From Ignavibacterium sp. (GTDB lineage: Bacteria; Bacteroidota; Ignavibacteria; Ignavibacteriales; Ignavibacteriaceae): 64,000 nt of DNA. The position numbers and the translations under genes are program-made. Positions 8,895-21,071 of this stretch are shown in pieces. Numbering within the stretch: the stretch's first letter is position 1; the number at the start of each line of letters is the position of its first letter. The stretch lies in the NCBI GenBank assembly GCA_032027145.1, contig JAVSMP010000001.1, positions 496,001 to 560,000 of the forward strand, written 5' to 3'. The notes below the pieces were generated by a model. It was not told the origin of the DNA. It ran no database searches and saw only the letters and a program-made list of their open reading frames with translations.

Positions 8895-9908
8895 TTAAAT
8901 ATTCTTAATGCTGCAGCCGCCATTAAGTTTAATAATTTTAAAATCAGCCATTTTGTTTAAGTTAAAAATTCTGATATGTAAAGCCTTATCTATTCCGGAA
9001 TCAAATATTAGAAAATCCCCAATTAGTATAAAATATTTTAAGGGCAGGTTGTTAAATAATGTTTTCGTTTTCTTTTCCTTTAAATCCAAAACTGCAATAA
9101 ACGAACTCATTTGTTCTGTTGTATCTTTATTCTCCTTTTTTTCAGTCAGCAGCAATATCAGGTTTCTTTTATTCTCAGCCCAACCAGCCTGAACTACTTT
9201 TTTCTTGTAAAAAGGAGTTTTTATTTCTTTATTGGATGAGTTCTGAAGAATCCCTAATGAATCTTTTTCCTCTATAATTGTAAACATTTCATCTGGTGAT
9301 ACATATTGAGGCTCGGGCATCCTGGTAACAGGATAACCGTCTTTTGTAAGATCAAAGATATCAGTTTTATCTGATAGGAGTTTGCCGAACTTATTATATA
9401 CTTGTGTATTCTTGTTTACATAAGATGCAATTATCTTATCTATAGAATTAATTATTAAAGTAAAGCGGTCTTTATCTAACCAATACGCGATTATCTGTAT
9501 TCCATCCTCAAGTTGAGTTATAAACTCTGCTTTCTTCAATTCAAAATTTATTCTGTATAATCTTCCTCTTTCAATTGCAGGCTGAGATGATTTTAATCTT
9601 TGCTTTTGTTTGGTTATAAAGAAAGCTGAATTATAGTCCGGAGAAGTAATTAAATTAATAACGCGTTCTTGTTCTGAATTCCAGAACATTTTTATTTTAT
9701 CATTCTTTCTATCATATCTGTATAATGAAGGTCTTCCATTATAATTACCAACAAAATAAAACCCACTAAATTCGGTAAGCTTTGCTTCTTTGATCAGCTT
9801 ATTTAATGTTTCTTCATCAAGCGAACCTTTGTCTGTATCGCTGCAGCTGAAAAGTAACAAAGCAATAATAAGGACAAAAATATTATTAATTAATCTTTGC
9901 TTAAACAC
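8895..9908 (-). CDS. Putative lipoprotein of unknown function
   Basis: A 337-residue protein with a lipoprotein signal: a hydrophobic stretch FVLIIALLLFSC whose cysteine at about residue 22 is the expected lipidation site, followed by SDTDKG. The body has repeated beta-strand patterns (GRPSLYRYDRKND, GRLYRINFELKKA) suggesting a WD40-like propeller, as in TolB or PD40-type proteins, but no family is certain. The start is GTG, formed with the xerD stop as TAGTG (1-bp overlap), indicating translational coupling. It lies directly upstream of the MsbA-like exporter (12-bp gap), so an envelope role is plausible. Confidence 0.7.
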   Translation of the reverse strand: MFKQRLINNIFVLIIALLLFSCSDTDKGSLDEETLNKLIKEAKLTEFSGFYFVGNYNGRPSLYRYDRKNDKIKMFWNSEQERVINLITSPDYNSAFFITKQKQRLKSSQPAIERGRLYRINFELKKAEFITQLEDGIQIIAYWLDKDRFTLIINSIDKIIASYVNKNTQVYNKFGKLLSDKTDIFDLTKDGYPVTRMPEPQYVSPDEMFTIIEEKDSLGILQNSSNKEIKTPFYKKKVVQAGWAENKRNLILLLTEKKENKDTTEQMSSFIAVLDLKEKKTKTLFNNLPLKYFILIGDFLIFDSGIDKALHIRIFNLNKMADFKIIKLNGGCSIKNI

Positions 9909-10798
9909 TATCCCCTCGGGTGATATTGTTTATGAATTTGTTTGATGTAATCCCTGTCAATATGTGTGTAAATCTGAGTAGTAGAAATATCTGCGTGTCC
10001 AAGCATTTCCTGTACAGCGCGCAAATCTGCTCCGCCTTCCAACAAATGTGTTGCAAATGAATGTCTGAATGTATGCGGATGAACATCCTTTTTTATATCA
10101 GCTTCTTTAACATATCGCTCAATAATTTTCCAAACTCCCATTCTGGAAAGTTTTGTGCTTCTTGAATTTAAGAAGAGATAGTTTTCGCTTTTTATTTTTT
10201 TCATCAGCAAAGGTCTAGCTTTAGATAAGTATTCCTTCACCCATCTGACGGCACTTGATCCGATTGGGATAAGTCTTTCTTTTGAGCCTTTGCCTAAAAC
10301 TCTTATTACGTCGTCATTAAGAAAAAGATCGTTTACTTTTAAGTTTATCAATTCAGATACTCTAGTTCCGCAGGCATAAAACAATTCCAAAATAGCTTTA
10401 TCACGCAAACCTAATTTACTGCTAATATCGGGCATCGAAAGTATTTTCTCAACTTCCGAAACATCCAGAACTCCGGGAAGTTTTTTTGAAACTTTTGGTG
10501 CAGATACTTTTTCAACAGGATTTTTTAAAATGTATTTATTTAAAATCAGATACAGAAAAAAGCCTTTCAAAGATGAGAAATATCTCGCAGCCGATGAGCC
10601 AACTAATCCAAGTTCATTTAACAGTTTGAAGAAGTCATTTAGATGCGCTGATGTTATATCGTCAGGATCATCAACGCCCTTATTGTTAAGAAAATCTTTA
10701 AATGCTTCAAGATCATTTTTATAAGAGTTGATAGTATTATCGGATAGATTTTTTTCTAATTTAAGATAAGCTAAATATTCTTTAATAAAGGTCTCCAT
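9908..10798 (-). CDS. xerD: Tyrosine recombinase XerD/XerC family
   Basis: A 296-residue recombinase resolving chromosome dimers at dif. The N-terminal SAM-like core-binding domain begins ETFIKEYLAYLKLEK. The catalytic domain has the Arg in ACGTRVSELINL, the HxxR box HTFRHSFATHLL, the second His in LGHADIS and the nucleophilic Tyr in TQIYTH. Length and motifs are complete. The TAATG junction with the upstream PgpH-like gene shows translational coupling. No mobile element surrounds it, so it looks like the housekeeping Xer rather than an integrase; C and D cannot be separated by eye. Confidence 0.9.
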   Translation of the reverse strand: METFIKEYLAYLKLEKNLSDNTINSYKNDLEAFKDFLNNKGVDDPDDITSAHLNDFFKLLNELGLVGSSAARYFSSLKGFFLYLILNKYILKNPVEKVSAPKVSKKLPGVLDVSEVEKILSMPDISSKLGLRDKAILELFYACGTRVSELINLKVNDLFLNDDVIRVLGKGSKERLIPIGSSAVRWVKEYLSKARPLLMKKIKSENYLFLNSRSTKLSRMGVWKIIERYVKEADIKKDVHPHTFRHSFATHLLEGGADLRAVQEMLGHADISTTQIYTHIDRDYIKQIHKQYHPRG

Positions 10799-12996
10799 TA
10801 CTTATCTTTATCACTATCTATTCCTTTTTCAACTTCTTCCTGCTTTGGATATTTTATTCTTTTGTGATGCTGACTTAGCAGAATAGAAAGGAAAGCTTCT
10901 TTCATTTTTGTAATATCCCTGAAGGTTATTGGCGCCTCATCCAGCTGACCTTCTTTTAATCTTGAGTTAAAAATACTATTAATTATATTTTCAACTTTCT
11001 GTGTATCAGGATCAACAATAGATCTTACTGCAGATTCACAGCTATCAGCAAGCATAACTATTGCTGTTTCTTTGGAATTTGGCTTTGGTCCGGGATATCT
11101 GTAGTCATTAATATCAACTTTATCTTCACCATAAAGCTTCTTGGCTTTTTCATAGAAATAATTACTTACAGTTGTACCATGATGCATAGGTATAAAATCA
11201 ATCAACACATCAGGAAGTTTGTTTAGTTTAGCAAGTTCAATTCCTTCGTTAACATGTCTTATTATCATTGCAGCACTTTCTTCGGGCGGAAGGTTTTCAT
11301 GCACATTCTGATTATTCATTTGGTTTTCCACAAAACCCAGGGGAGATATAGTTTTCCCTATATCGTGATAATATGCTCCAACTCTTGCCAACAATGCATT
11401 TGCATCAATTTGTTCTGCAGCTGCTTCAGCAATAGTTCCCATCGTCATTGAATGATTAAAAGTTCCGGGTGCTTTTCTTGCTAACTCCCGCAATAAAGGT
11501 CTGTCAAAGTTAGAGTATTCCAACAATGTTAAATCTGTTGTGATGTTAAATAATCTTTCAAAAAAGATAAGCAGACCAAAAGTTAAGACCGGACTTATCA
11601 AAGCGTTTGATGCTGCAAACGCTAATTCAACAAGCATTGTATCAATTGGTGCAAACCTTTCTAATCCAAAAGCTATAATTGATGCGCTGTAACCGATAAG
11701 GATAAAAAGAAAAGATCTGAATATTTGTGTTCTGTTTTTTATATCCCTTACGGTATAAACTGATAATCCACCTGCAATAAAATTCATTGCCATAAATGTA
11801 TAATCATTGCCGCGTAATGCACCAATAATTAAAGATAGAATTACGGTAAGATAAAAACCAACACGGGAATCAAAGACAATTGTAAAAATCATTGAAGCAG
11901 CTGGAACAAAAATCAAATACTGAATAGGAGCTTTTACTGTTATATGATTAATTAAATACGTAACAAATGAAACAAACACTATTATTATTGATATCAACAC
12001 GATTTTGGTGTTATCATAAAATATCTTCTTTCTGAACAGAAACAGATATATTGTAAGAATAGTAATAAAAAATGATATGTGTAAGAACTTGCCGATAAGT
12101 TGCAAAAATATCTTCTCCTGTCCAATGGTTTCTCCTTTAGCTTCTTTATATGATTCAATTTTAAGTTTTGCCTGCGGAGTTATCCTATCGTGCTTGGCTA
12201 TAATTCTCTCATTCTCATTTACTATTCCAGAATACTTTGAAACATTGTCTCTTGCCTGTTCAGTTTCAAGTTTTGTTGCATCTTCGTTATAAACTAAATT
12301 CGGTTTTATAAAATGCAGGATAAACTCAACAAGCGCTACCGTAACTTCATCAGAATATCTTAACTCGATTATTTTATTTCTGGCTTCTGTCTTTGCCTGA
12401 TCATAAAAGTAAAATTTACTGACTGGTTCAATTCTATCAACATTACCAACTCTAACAGCTATGCTATCTTTAAATTTTTGCTTACTATCAATGCTTAGTA
12501 TTCCTTTTTTACTGATAGCTTCTGTAATTAAATCTGTCTGTTTAAACATTCTCTCTAAACTATTAACTGCCGAATGCTGCGATTTTTTTTGAACTCTTCT
12601 GAGGTTTAGTAATTGTATAAATGCGTTTGTACTTAAAAAAGTAGGATTAACATAGGATTGCTGATCTTTAGTTAGATTATCATCAATTACATCTATAATA
12701 TATGCAGCAAATATCTTTAATGAATCATTTCTTTTTTCGGGATAGCTATTAAACACAGGATAAACAGATTTTTCAGAAAGTGCTACTTCATTTAAATACT
12801 CCTGTCTCTCTTTAATTATTGGGAAACTAAACGGTGCAATAAGGTCTTCATTTGTCCAGATTGCTCCTTCACTTACCTCAAACTCTATTGATTCACCTTT
12901 AGGAAACATCATCACAATCAGGATAACTGTAATAATCCCGATTATTAATTTTCTTTTCAAACCTGTTGGTTTAGTTAATTCTTTTGTGCTGCTCAT
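10798..12996 (-). CDS. PgpH-like 7TM HD-domain phosphodiesterase (cyclic-di-AMP type)
   Basis: A 732-residue membrane protein with the 7TMR-HD layout: an N-terminal membrane helix (LIIGIITVILIVMMF), a large extracytoplasmic 7TMR-HDED domain to about residue 300, seven membrane helices (~305-490), then a cytoplasmic HD domain with YYHDIGKTISP, an MIIRHVNEG helix, PMHHGTT and MLADSCESA. PgpH enzymes in this family hydrolyse cyclic-di-AMP to pApA, controlling osmolyte balance and wall stress. The assignment to c-di-AMP rests on family knowledge, since no synthase (DisA) lies in the window. It sits 3 bp after the Cof-type gene and overlaps xerD. Confidence 0.85.
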   Translation of the reverse strand: MSSTKELTKPTGLKRKLIIGIITVILIVMMFPKGESIEFEVSEGAIWTNEDLIAPFSFPIIKERQEYLNEVALSEKSVYPVFNSYPEKRNDSLKIFAAYIIDVIDDNLTKDQQSYVNPTFLSTNAFIQLLNLRRVQKKSQHSAVNSLERMFKQTDLITEAISKKGILSIDSKQKFKDSIAVRVGNVDRIEPVSKFYFYDQAKTEARNKIIELRYSDEVTVALVEFILHFIKPNLVYNEDATKLETEQARDNVSKYSGIVNENERIIAKHDRITPQAKLKIESYKEAKGETIGQEKIFLQLIGKFLHISFFITILTIYLFLFRKKIFYDNTKIVLISIIIVFVSFVTYLINHITVKAPIQYLIFVPAASMIFTIVFDSRVGFYLTVILSLIIGALRGNDYTFMAMNFIAGGLSVYTVRDIKNRTQIFRSFLFILIGYSASIIAFGLERFAPIDTMLVELAFAASNALISPVLTFGLLIFFERLFNITTDLTLLEYSNFDRPLLRELARKAPGTFNHSMTMGTIAEAAAEQIDANALLARVGAYYHDIGKTISPLGFVENQMNNQNVHENLPPEESAAMIIRHVNEGIELAKLNKLPDVLIDFIPMHHGTTVSNYFYEKAKKLYGEDKVDINDYRYPGPKPNSKETAIVMLADSCESAVRSIVDPDTQKVENIINSIFNSRLKEGQLDEAPITFRDITKMKEAFLSILLSQHHKRIKYPKQEEVEKGIDSDKDK

Positions 12997-12999
12997 AGA

Positions 13000-13848
13000 T
13001 TAAGACATTTTTACTTTTAATAATTCTTCCAGAAATTCTGCTGCTGCCTCTTCGTTATTTGAATTCTTTAAAACCAAGTCTGCTTTTCTCTTGAGCTCAG
13101 AAATAGCATTAGAGGGTGCAATTTTTAATGCTTTACTTTCAAACATACTGATATCATTATACCAGTCACCAAACACTGCTGTTTTTTCTTCCTGAATATT
13201 TAAATGTTTTAAGAGACGCTTCATTGCTTTACCTTTTGACGATCCTGATCTTCTAATTTCCAGATAATAAATACTTTCATGGGTTTGAGATCTGAAAAAA
13301 GAAATGGAAGTACCCAACGAAAATGGAAAAATAAATTTATCCCTTATATACGCAACAGCGGGTCTATTATCACCAGCAAAAACAAGCTCAAGAGTTTTGC
13401 TTGTAAGATTATCATAAGATTCCACTTCTTTATAAGGAGCTCCGGATTTTTCCATCAATTTTGGTATCACAGAGTTCTGCTCAGTGTAATAAATAGCATC
13501 GTTATGACAGAGAGCAATATTAACCATATACTTTTCAGAAAGCTCAATTGCTTTTTTTACATGCTTTTCTTTCAGATAAGATCTGTAAACAAAATTTTTA
13601 CCGGTAATACTTTTGATTACTGTTCCGTCAAGTGAAATAATAGGAGAATGCAGCTTTAACTCTTCGGCAAGCGGAATAAGTGCAGAATGCAGCCTGCCGG
13701 AAGCAAATGAAAAATTTACACCTGACTTTTTAAGATTCATTATTAACTGTTTTGTCCGTTCTCCAAGTTCGCCTGCATCATTAACTAATGTTCCATCAAC
13801 ATCAAAAAGTATAAACTCTATTTTTTTTAATTTATTAAAATCAAGCAT
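13000..13848 (-). CDS. Cof-type HAD-superfamily phosphatase
   Basis: A 282-residue cytosolic HAD phosphatase. Motif I is LFDVDGTLV with the nucleophile Asp16 and acid/base Asp18; motif II lies near SFASGRLHSAL; the Lys of motif III is in SSKGKAMKRLL; motif IV is VFGDWYNDISMF. The C2-type cap and the GDxxND signature place it in the Cof/YbiV/YidA group acting on sugar phosphates, nucleotides or similar. The substrate cannot be predicted. It lies between an SSS symporter (1-bp gap) and the PgpH-like gene (3-bp gap), so it is part of the same transcript. Confidence 0.85.
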   Translation of the reverse strand: MLDFNKLKKIEFILFDVDGTLVNDAGELGERTKQLIMNLKKSGVNFSFASGRLHSALIPLAEELKLHSPIISLDGTVIKSITGKNFVYRSYLKEKHVKKAIELSEKYMVNIALCHNDAIYYTEQNSVIPKLMEKSGAPYKEVESYDNLTSKTLELVFAGDNRPAVAYIRDKFIFPFSLGTSISFFRSQTHESIYYLEIRRSGSSKGKAMKRLLKHLNIQEEKTAVFGDWYNDISMFESKALKIAPSNAISELKRKADLVLKNSNNEEAAAEFLEELLKVKMS

Positions 13849-13849
13849 C

Positions 13850-15598
13850 TTATTCAGCTATTTTTTTCCAGCCAATTTTCGAAATATTAAAGTAAAGGAT
13901 AACTACTGAAACCGCGGCTATAAGAATATAAATAAAAAATCCCGAATAATCGCTTAATAGTAATTTTCCTGTTCCAAATAAAATTGAATAAACTAAAATA
14001 ACCCCAATAATCCAGTTAATAAACAGTTTAAAAAATCCTGAATCTCCTTCAACTTCAGGGATTTGAGAGGAAACTTTTTTCCACATTATCCCGCCGGGAT
14101 GAATTTTTCTATAAAATGATTTAAGTACCACATCCTCTGTAGGTTTTGTAAGCAAGGTGATTGTTACCCAGCAAATAGTTGTTACAGGAACTATTATAAA
14201 TAAAGTAAACGGAAACTCAATTCCAATTCCATTTATAACCGGAAGAATAATGAAGGGTGCTATCATAGCTGATATTTCGGACCAGGCATTTATTCGCCAC
14301 CAGAACCATCTTAGTATCAAAACCAAACCAACTCCCGCACCGCACTCAATAATGAAAGCCCATGCACCTGAAATTTTATTAATGAAAAGTGTAACTATTA
14401 AAGAAATAAACATCAATATTATTGTAAAAACCCTTGAGCTTAAAACATAATAAGATTCCTGTTTGCCTTTAACAATAAATCTTTTATAAAAATCATTAAC
14501 TATATAAGAAGTTCCCCAATTTAATTGAGTAGCAATTGTACTCATATAAGCAGCAAAGAATGCAGCAACAAGTAATCCTTTCAAACCAACAGGCAGAAAA
14601 TCCCTCATTGCATAAATATATCCCATTCCTTTTTGAGAATCTGATAACTCAGGATAAAGCACTAACGATGCAAGCCCAACAACAATCCAAGGCCAGGGTC
14701 TGATTGTATAATGAGCAATCTGAAAAAACAAAGTAGCAAATAAGGAATGTTTTTCATTCTTAGCAGACATCATTCTTTGAGCTACATATCCGCCGCCGCC
14801 CGGCTCTGCTCCCGGATACCAGGATGCCCACCATATTATTCCTATATAGGCAAGAAAAGAAAATGTTGTCATTGCCAGAGTACCTGCAGCAGTTGAAACA
14901 TCAGATATTGTCGGAAAAAAATTGAAAACGTAATCAGGAAGTTTTTCCTGCAATCCAGTCATTCCACCTACTTGTGGTGAATTAACAACAATAACAGCAA
15001 GAATAATACACCCGGTTATTGCAATAAAAAATTGAAATGCATCCGTAACAACCACACCCCAAAGACCTGATATAGCAGAATATACTGCAACCAGTATCAT
15101 CGCCCCAAATACATACAGTAAAACAATTGATTCATCTATTCCGAATAATCCTACAAGAATTGAAATCATCGCTTTATTCACCCATCCGATGATAATTACA
15201 TTCATAAACAGACCGAGATATAAAGCTCTGAATCCCCGTAGAAATCTTGCGGGTTTTCCCGAGTATCGTATTTCTGCAAACTCAGCTTCAGTCATTATTC
15301 CGGCACGTCTCCACAATCGGGCAAAGAAAAAAACTGTCAGCATTCCGCCAAATGCAAAATTCCACCATAACCAATTGCCCGAGATACCGTTTTTAGCAAC
15401 AAGTTCTGTAACAGCTAATGGCGTATCAGCAGCAAAAGTTGTAGCAACCATAGAAAGCCCGGCTAAATACCAGGGTAAATTACGGCCTGATAGAAAAAAA
15501 TCATCGGTGCTTTTGCCAGCCTTTTTGTAATAGATTAAAGCGATTATTATAGAAAATAAGAAGTAGGCAATAACGATTAAGTAATCCAAGAATTCCAT
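13850..15598 (-). CDS. SSS-family sodium:solute symporter
   Basis: A 582-residue integral membrane protein with 13-14 predicted helices. It opens with LDYLIVIAYFLFSIIIALIY and has SSS hallmarks: DDFFLSGRNLPWYLAGLSM after the first helix, FAADTPLAVTELV, and a glycine-rich middle region (GAEPGGGGYVAQRM). These proteins use the sodium gradient to import sugars, amino acids, nucleosides or vitamins. It belongs to the longer subfamily with a C-terminal extension; the substrate is unknown. Its neighbour at 15751-17214 is a second, only distantly similar SSS protein. Confidence 0.85.
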   Translation of the reverse strand: MEFLDYLIVIAYFLFSIIIALIYYKKAGKSTDDFFLSGRNLPWYLAGLSMVATTFAADTPLAVTELVAKNGISGNWLWWNFAFGGMLTVFFFARLWRRAGIMTEAEFAEIRYSGKPARFLRGFRALYLGLFMNVIIIGWVNKAMISILVGLFGIDESIVLLYVFGAMILVAVYSAISGLWGVVVTDAFQFFIAITGCIILAVIVVNSPQVGGMTGLQEKLPDYVFNFFPTISDVSTAAGTLAMTTFSFLAYIGIIWWASWYPGAEPGGGGYVAQRMMSAKNEKHSLFATLFFQIAHYTIRPWPWIVVGLASLVLYPELSDSQKGMGYIYAMRDFLPVGLKGLLVAAFFAAYMSTIATQLNWGTSYIVNDFYKRFIVKGKQESYYVLSSRVFTIILMFISLIVTLFINKISGAWAFIIECGAGVGLVLILRWFWWRINAWSEISAMIAPFIILPVINGIGIEFPFTLFIIVPVTTICWVTITLLTKPTEDVVLKSFYRKIHPGGIMWKKVSSQIPEVEGDSGFFKLFINWIIGVILVYSILFGTGKLLLSDYSGFFIYILIAAVSVVILYFNISKIGWKKIAE

Positions 15599-15750
15599 CT
15601 TTACCTTCCGATATGTTTTCAGTTAAATGCTGATTGGAATTATTTTTTAATTTTAATATAAGATTTCCACAGCAAAATGGACACTTAGCATTATCAAAAC
15701 TAATCAGGTTTTCTTAAAACAAATTTAAAGCGAATATTATCAAACAAAAG

Positions 15751-17214
15751 TTATTCAAAAGTATGCTTAGCTGTTTTTACTTTCCCAAATATCAGGTACA
15801 GGGTGTTTCCAACGATTAAAGTTATTAAAACTCCGCTTAATACAAACCAGGTCCAGGCTACAACATTAAAAAGTATTATGAAACTCATACAGATTATAGC
15901 GGTAAAGAAAGCAGGAATTGCATGCTTCTGTTGGACATTTTTATTTGACAATCCTAATAAAAAAACACCAAGCAATCCTCCATACGTAAACGAAGCAATA
16001 CTTAACGCGAGCTCAACAACAGTTCCCGGACTGTTCATAAATATAAAAGCAGAAAAAATCAGCATTGCCGCCCAAAAAATTGTAAGCATTTTTGAAAGCA
16101 ACAAATTTCTTTTTTCATCTATTGATTTTGTAAATGGAAGATAAAGATCAATCATAACCGATGATGAGAGAGAGGTGATTGACCCAGCAAGTGTTGACAA
16201 TGCAGCAGCAAATAAACCGGCAATTATTAGTCCTTTAATTCCAACCGGTAAAACTTCAATTATAAATTTTGGAAATATTTCATCGGATTTTAAATCAATA
16301 CTTCCATAATAGACATACAATAAAATTCCGATAAAAAGAAAAAGTGCAAACTGAAATATTATTATTACTCCTGTTGTAATAATTGCTTTTTTACTTTCAG
16401 CAAGATTTTTTGCAGCAAGCAGCCTTTGCACAATAAGCTGATCAGTTCCGTGAGAAGACATTGATAAAAAAGCCCCTCCGACAATACCGCTTATTAATGT
16501 ATATGGCTGTGAAAAGAATCCTTTAATACCGTTTTCAAATCCTAAATTGATGATGCTGAGCTTTGAATTTACATCAGTTGAATCAAATATTCCGCTAAAA
16601 GAAAGAGGAATAAAATGAAATAGATAAAATATAGATACAATTGCGCCGCCGATATAAATTATCATCTGAACTGCATCAACCCAGATAACCCCTTTCAATC
16701 CGCCTGTAAATGTATAAAGCAAAGCAACAATCGCCATAATAACTATAGCAACAATTGGCTGAATATCCAGCATAAGATAAAGTGGAATTGCAGTGGCGAA
16801 TAACCTTACTCCATCTGATGCAATTCTTGTAAACAAAAATGTTACAGATGCAATTGATCTGGTTTTATTGCCAAATCTGTTTTGTAAATAAGAGTATGCT
16901 GTTGAAAGTTCGCCTTTATAATAAGCAGGGAGAAAATAAGCTGCGACAATAATTCTGCCAATAAGATATCCAAACGTCAGCTGTAAAAAATTTAAGTTTG
17001 TCAGATAAGCAAGACCAGGAATAGAAATAAATGTTAGCGTGCTGGTTTCTGCAGCAACAATTGAAAAGCTGATTGTCCACCATGGAACTTCCTGAGAACC
17101 GACAAAATAATCTTTTACTGTTTTTTGTTTACCGCCTCGAATCTTACCCAGACTGGCAATTGCAACTAAATAAACAATAATTATAGTATAATCGATATAT
17201 GATAAATGCTGCAC
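15751..17214 (-). CDS. SSS-family sodium:solute symporter (second copy)
   Basis: A 487-residue protein with about 13 membrane helices. SSS-type motifs include KDYFVGSQEVPWWTISFSIVA, TSTLTFISIPGLAY, LTGGLKGVIWVDAVQ-like FTGGLKGVIWVD, and GLFAAALSTLAGSITSLSSS near the sodium site. It starts with GTG directly after the STAS stop (TAAGTG), preceded by GGAAG at short spacing, so the two are translationally linked. The 152-bp gap before the next SSS gene is the widest break in this run. The substrate is unknown. Confidence 0.83.
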   Translation of the reverse strand: MQHLSYIDYTIIIVYLVAIASLGKIRGGKQKTVKDYFVGSQEVPWWTISFSIVAAETSTLTFISIPGLAYLTNLNFLQLTFGYLIGRIIVAAYFLPAYYKGELSTAYSYLQNRFGNKTRSIASVTFLFTRIASDGVRLFATAIPLYLMLDIQPIVAIVIMAIVALLYTFTGGLKGVIWVDAVQMIIYIGGAIVSIFYLFHFIPLSFSGIFDSTDVNSKLSIINLGFENGIKGFFSQPYTLISGIVGGAFLSMSSHGTDQLIVQRLLAAKNLAESKKAIITTGVIIIFQFALFLFIGILLYVYYGSIDLKSDEIFPKFIIEVLPVGIKGLIIAGLFAAALSTLAGSITSLSSSVMIDLYLPFTKSIDEKRNLLLSKMLTIFWAAMLIFSAFIFMNSPGTVVELALSIASFTYGGLLGVFLLGLSNKNVQQKHAIPAFFTAIICMSFIILFNVVAWTWFVLSGVLITLIVGNTLYLIFGKVKTAKHTFE

Positions 17215-17559
17215 TTAACTTCCGAGGTCTTTTAACGCTTCATCAACAGTAGTTGTAACTGGTAGAACGCGGTCAAGTTGAGTAATTTTAATCAGGTTAT
17301 GAACTTTTGCTGAAGGTGCGGCAAGCCTCATTTGTCCTTCGTTTGCAGAGACAATTCTGTTTGCAACAAGTATGGCACTTAAACCGGAGCTGTCACAGCT
17401 TTCAACTTCACTTAAATCAATTATAAACTTATTAACACCTTCAACCTTCAGAATCATTGTAAACTCACCTTTAAGCAAACCCGAAATACTTGTATCCAGT
17501 CTTTTTTCATTTAATTTAAAAACTGTTACATCTCCAAAATGTTTGGTTTCAAAATTCAT
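17215..17559 (-). CDS. STAS-domain anti-sigma-factor-antagonist-like protein
   Basis: I use the ATG at 17559 (MNFETKHFGD), preceded by AGGAT at good spacing; an in-frame ATG at 17586 would overlap the upstream gene. The ~114-residue protein is a single STAS domain. ESCDSSGLSAIL aligns with the SpoIIAA/RsbV phosphorylation loop, with Ser57 as the likely phospho-acceptor. Such proteins bind partner kinases or anti-sigma factors in a phosphorylation-dependent way. No serine kinase (RsbW) or PP2C phosphatase lies nearby, so the partner is unknown. Placement before a symporter gene could hint at transport control, but that is inference. Confidence 0.85.
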   Translation of the reverse strand: MNFETKHFGDVTVFKLNEKRLDTSISGLLKGEFTMILKVEGVNKFIIDLSEVESCDSSGLSAILVANRIVSANEGQMRLAAPSAKVHNLIKITQLDRVLPVTTTVDEALKDLGS

Positions 17560-17567
17560 AATACATC

Positions 17568-18098
17568 CTAAAACATTTTTAAACAATTTAAGAAATTACT
17601 ATACGATACTTCTGATTCGACATCATTATTCGCTATCTGAAAATTATAATATTTATCTGAATTCTTTTTTGAATAACCTATCCTGATTCTCGCATTAACA
17701 ACATTTGCAGCATAGCTGTAAAACAACTCATCTTTTCTGTTAAGATCAATAACTCCGTCAAATTTCATTTCAGATAGCTTACCAATCAGTTTGTGATTTG
17801 GCAGATTGAGTTTGTTAAGTTCGTTTACCCCAAACTCTATTGATCTGTTTCTGAATTTCGCAGGCATTAAGCTAATTCGATAATCACGGATTAATATTTT
17901 TACAGCTTTATTAAGATGATCAAGATGCTCAAGCACAACAAAACTTGCTCTAAAATCTTTTTCATCTTCCGGCATTAAAACAAAAAAAGAGCCTGAGCGC
18001 TTCATTGCCTGAGAGAAATCCTGCTCGTTTAACTCATTGTGTTTTAATTTATTAGATATAAAAAATCTTGAAATACTATTTTTAATTGATTCAATCAT
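17568..18098 (-). CDS. DUF6913/GT9-like small protein, function unknown
   Basis: A 176-residue protein without signal peptide or membrane helix. The segment FDGVIDLNRKDELFYSYAAN followed by ARIRIGYSK resembles the stretch in family-9 glycosyltransferases and the Bacteroidota DUF6913 proteins (FDxxIDLN...A..RIG). It is only about half the length of a true GT9 enzyme and no nucleotide-sugar site is visible, so enzymatic activity is doubtful. It sits 2 bp downstream of ligA and 8 bp upstream of the STAS gene, so it is probably co-transcribed with both. Confidence 0.6.
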   Translation of the reverse strand: MIESIKNSISRFFISNKLKHNELNEQDFSQAMKRSGSFFVLMPEDEKDFRASFVVLEHLDHLNKAVKILIRDYRISLMPAKFRNRSIEFGVNELNKLNLPNHKLIGKLSEMKFDGVIDLNRKDELFYSYAANVVNARIRIGYSKKNSDKYYNFQIANNDVESEVSYSNFLNCLKMF

Positions 18099-18100
18099 CT

Positions 18101-21054
<2,954 letters not shown>

Positions 21055-21071
21055 AATCTTATAATATTTTA

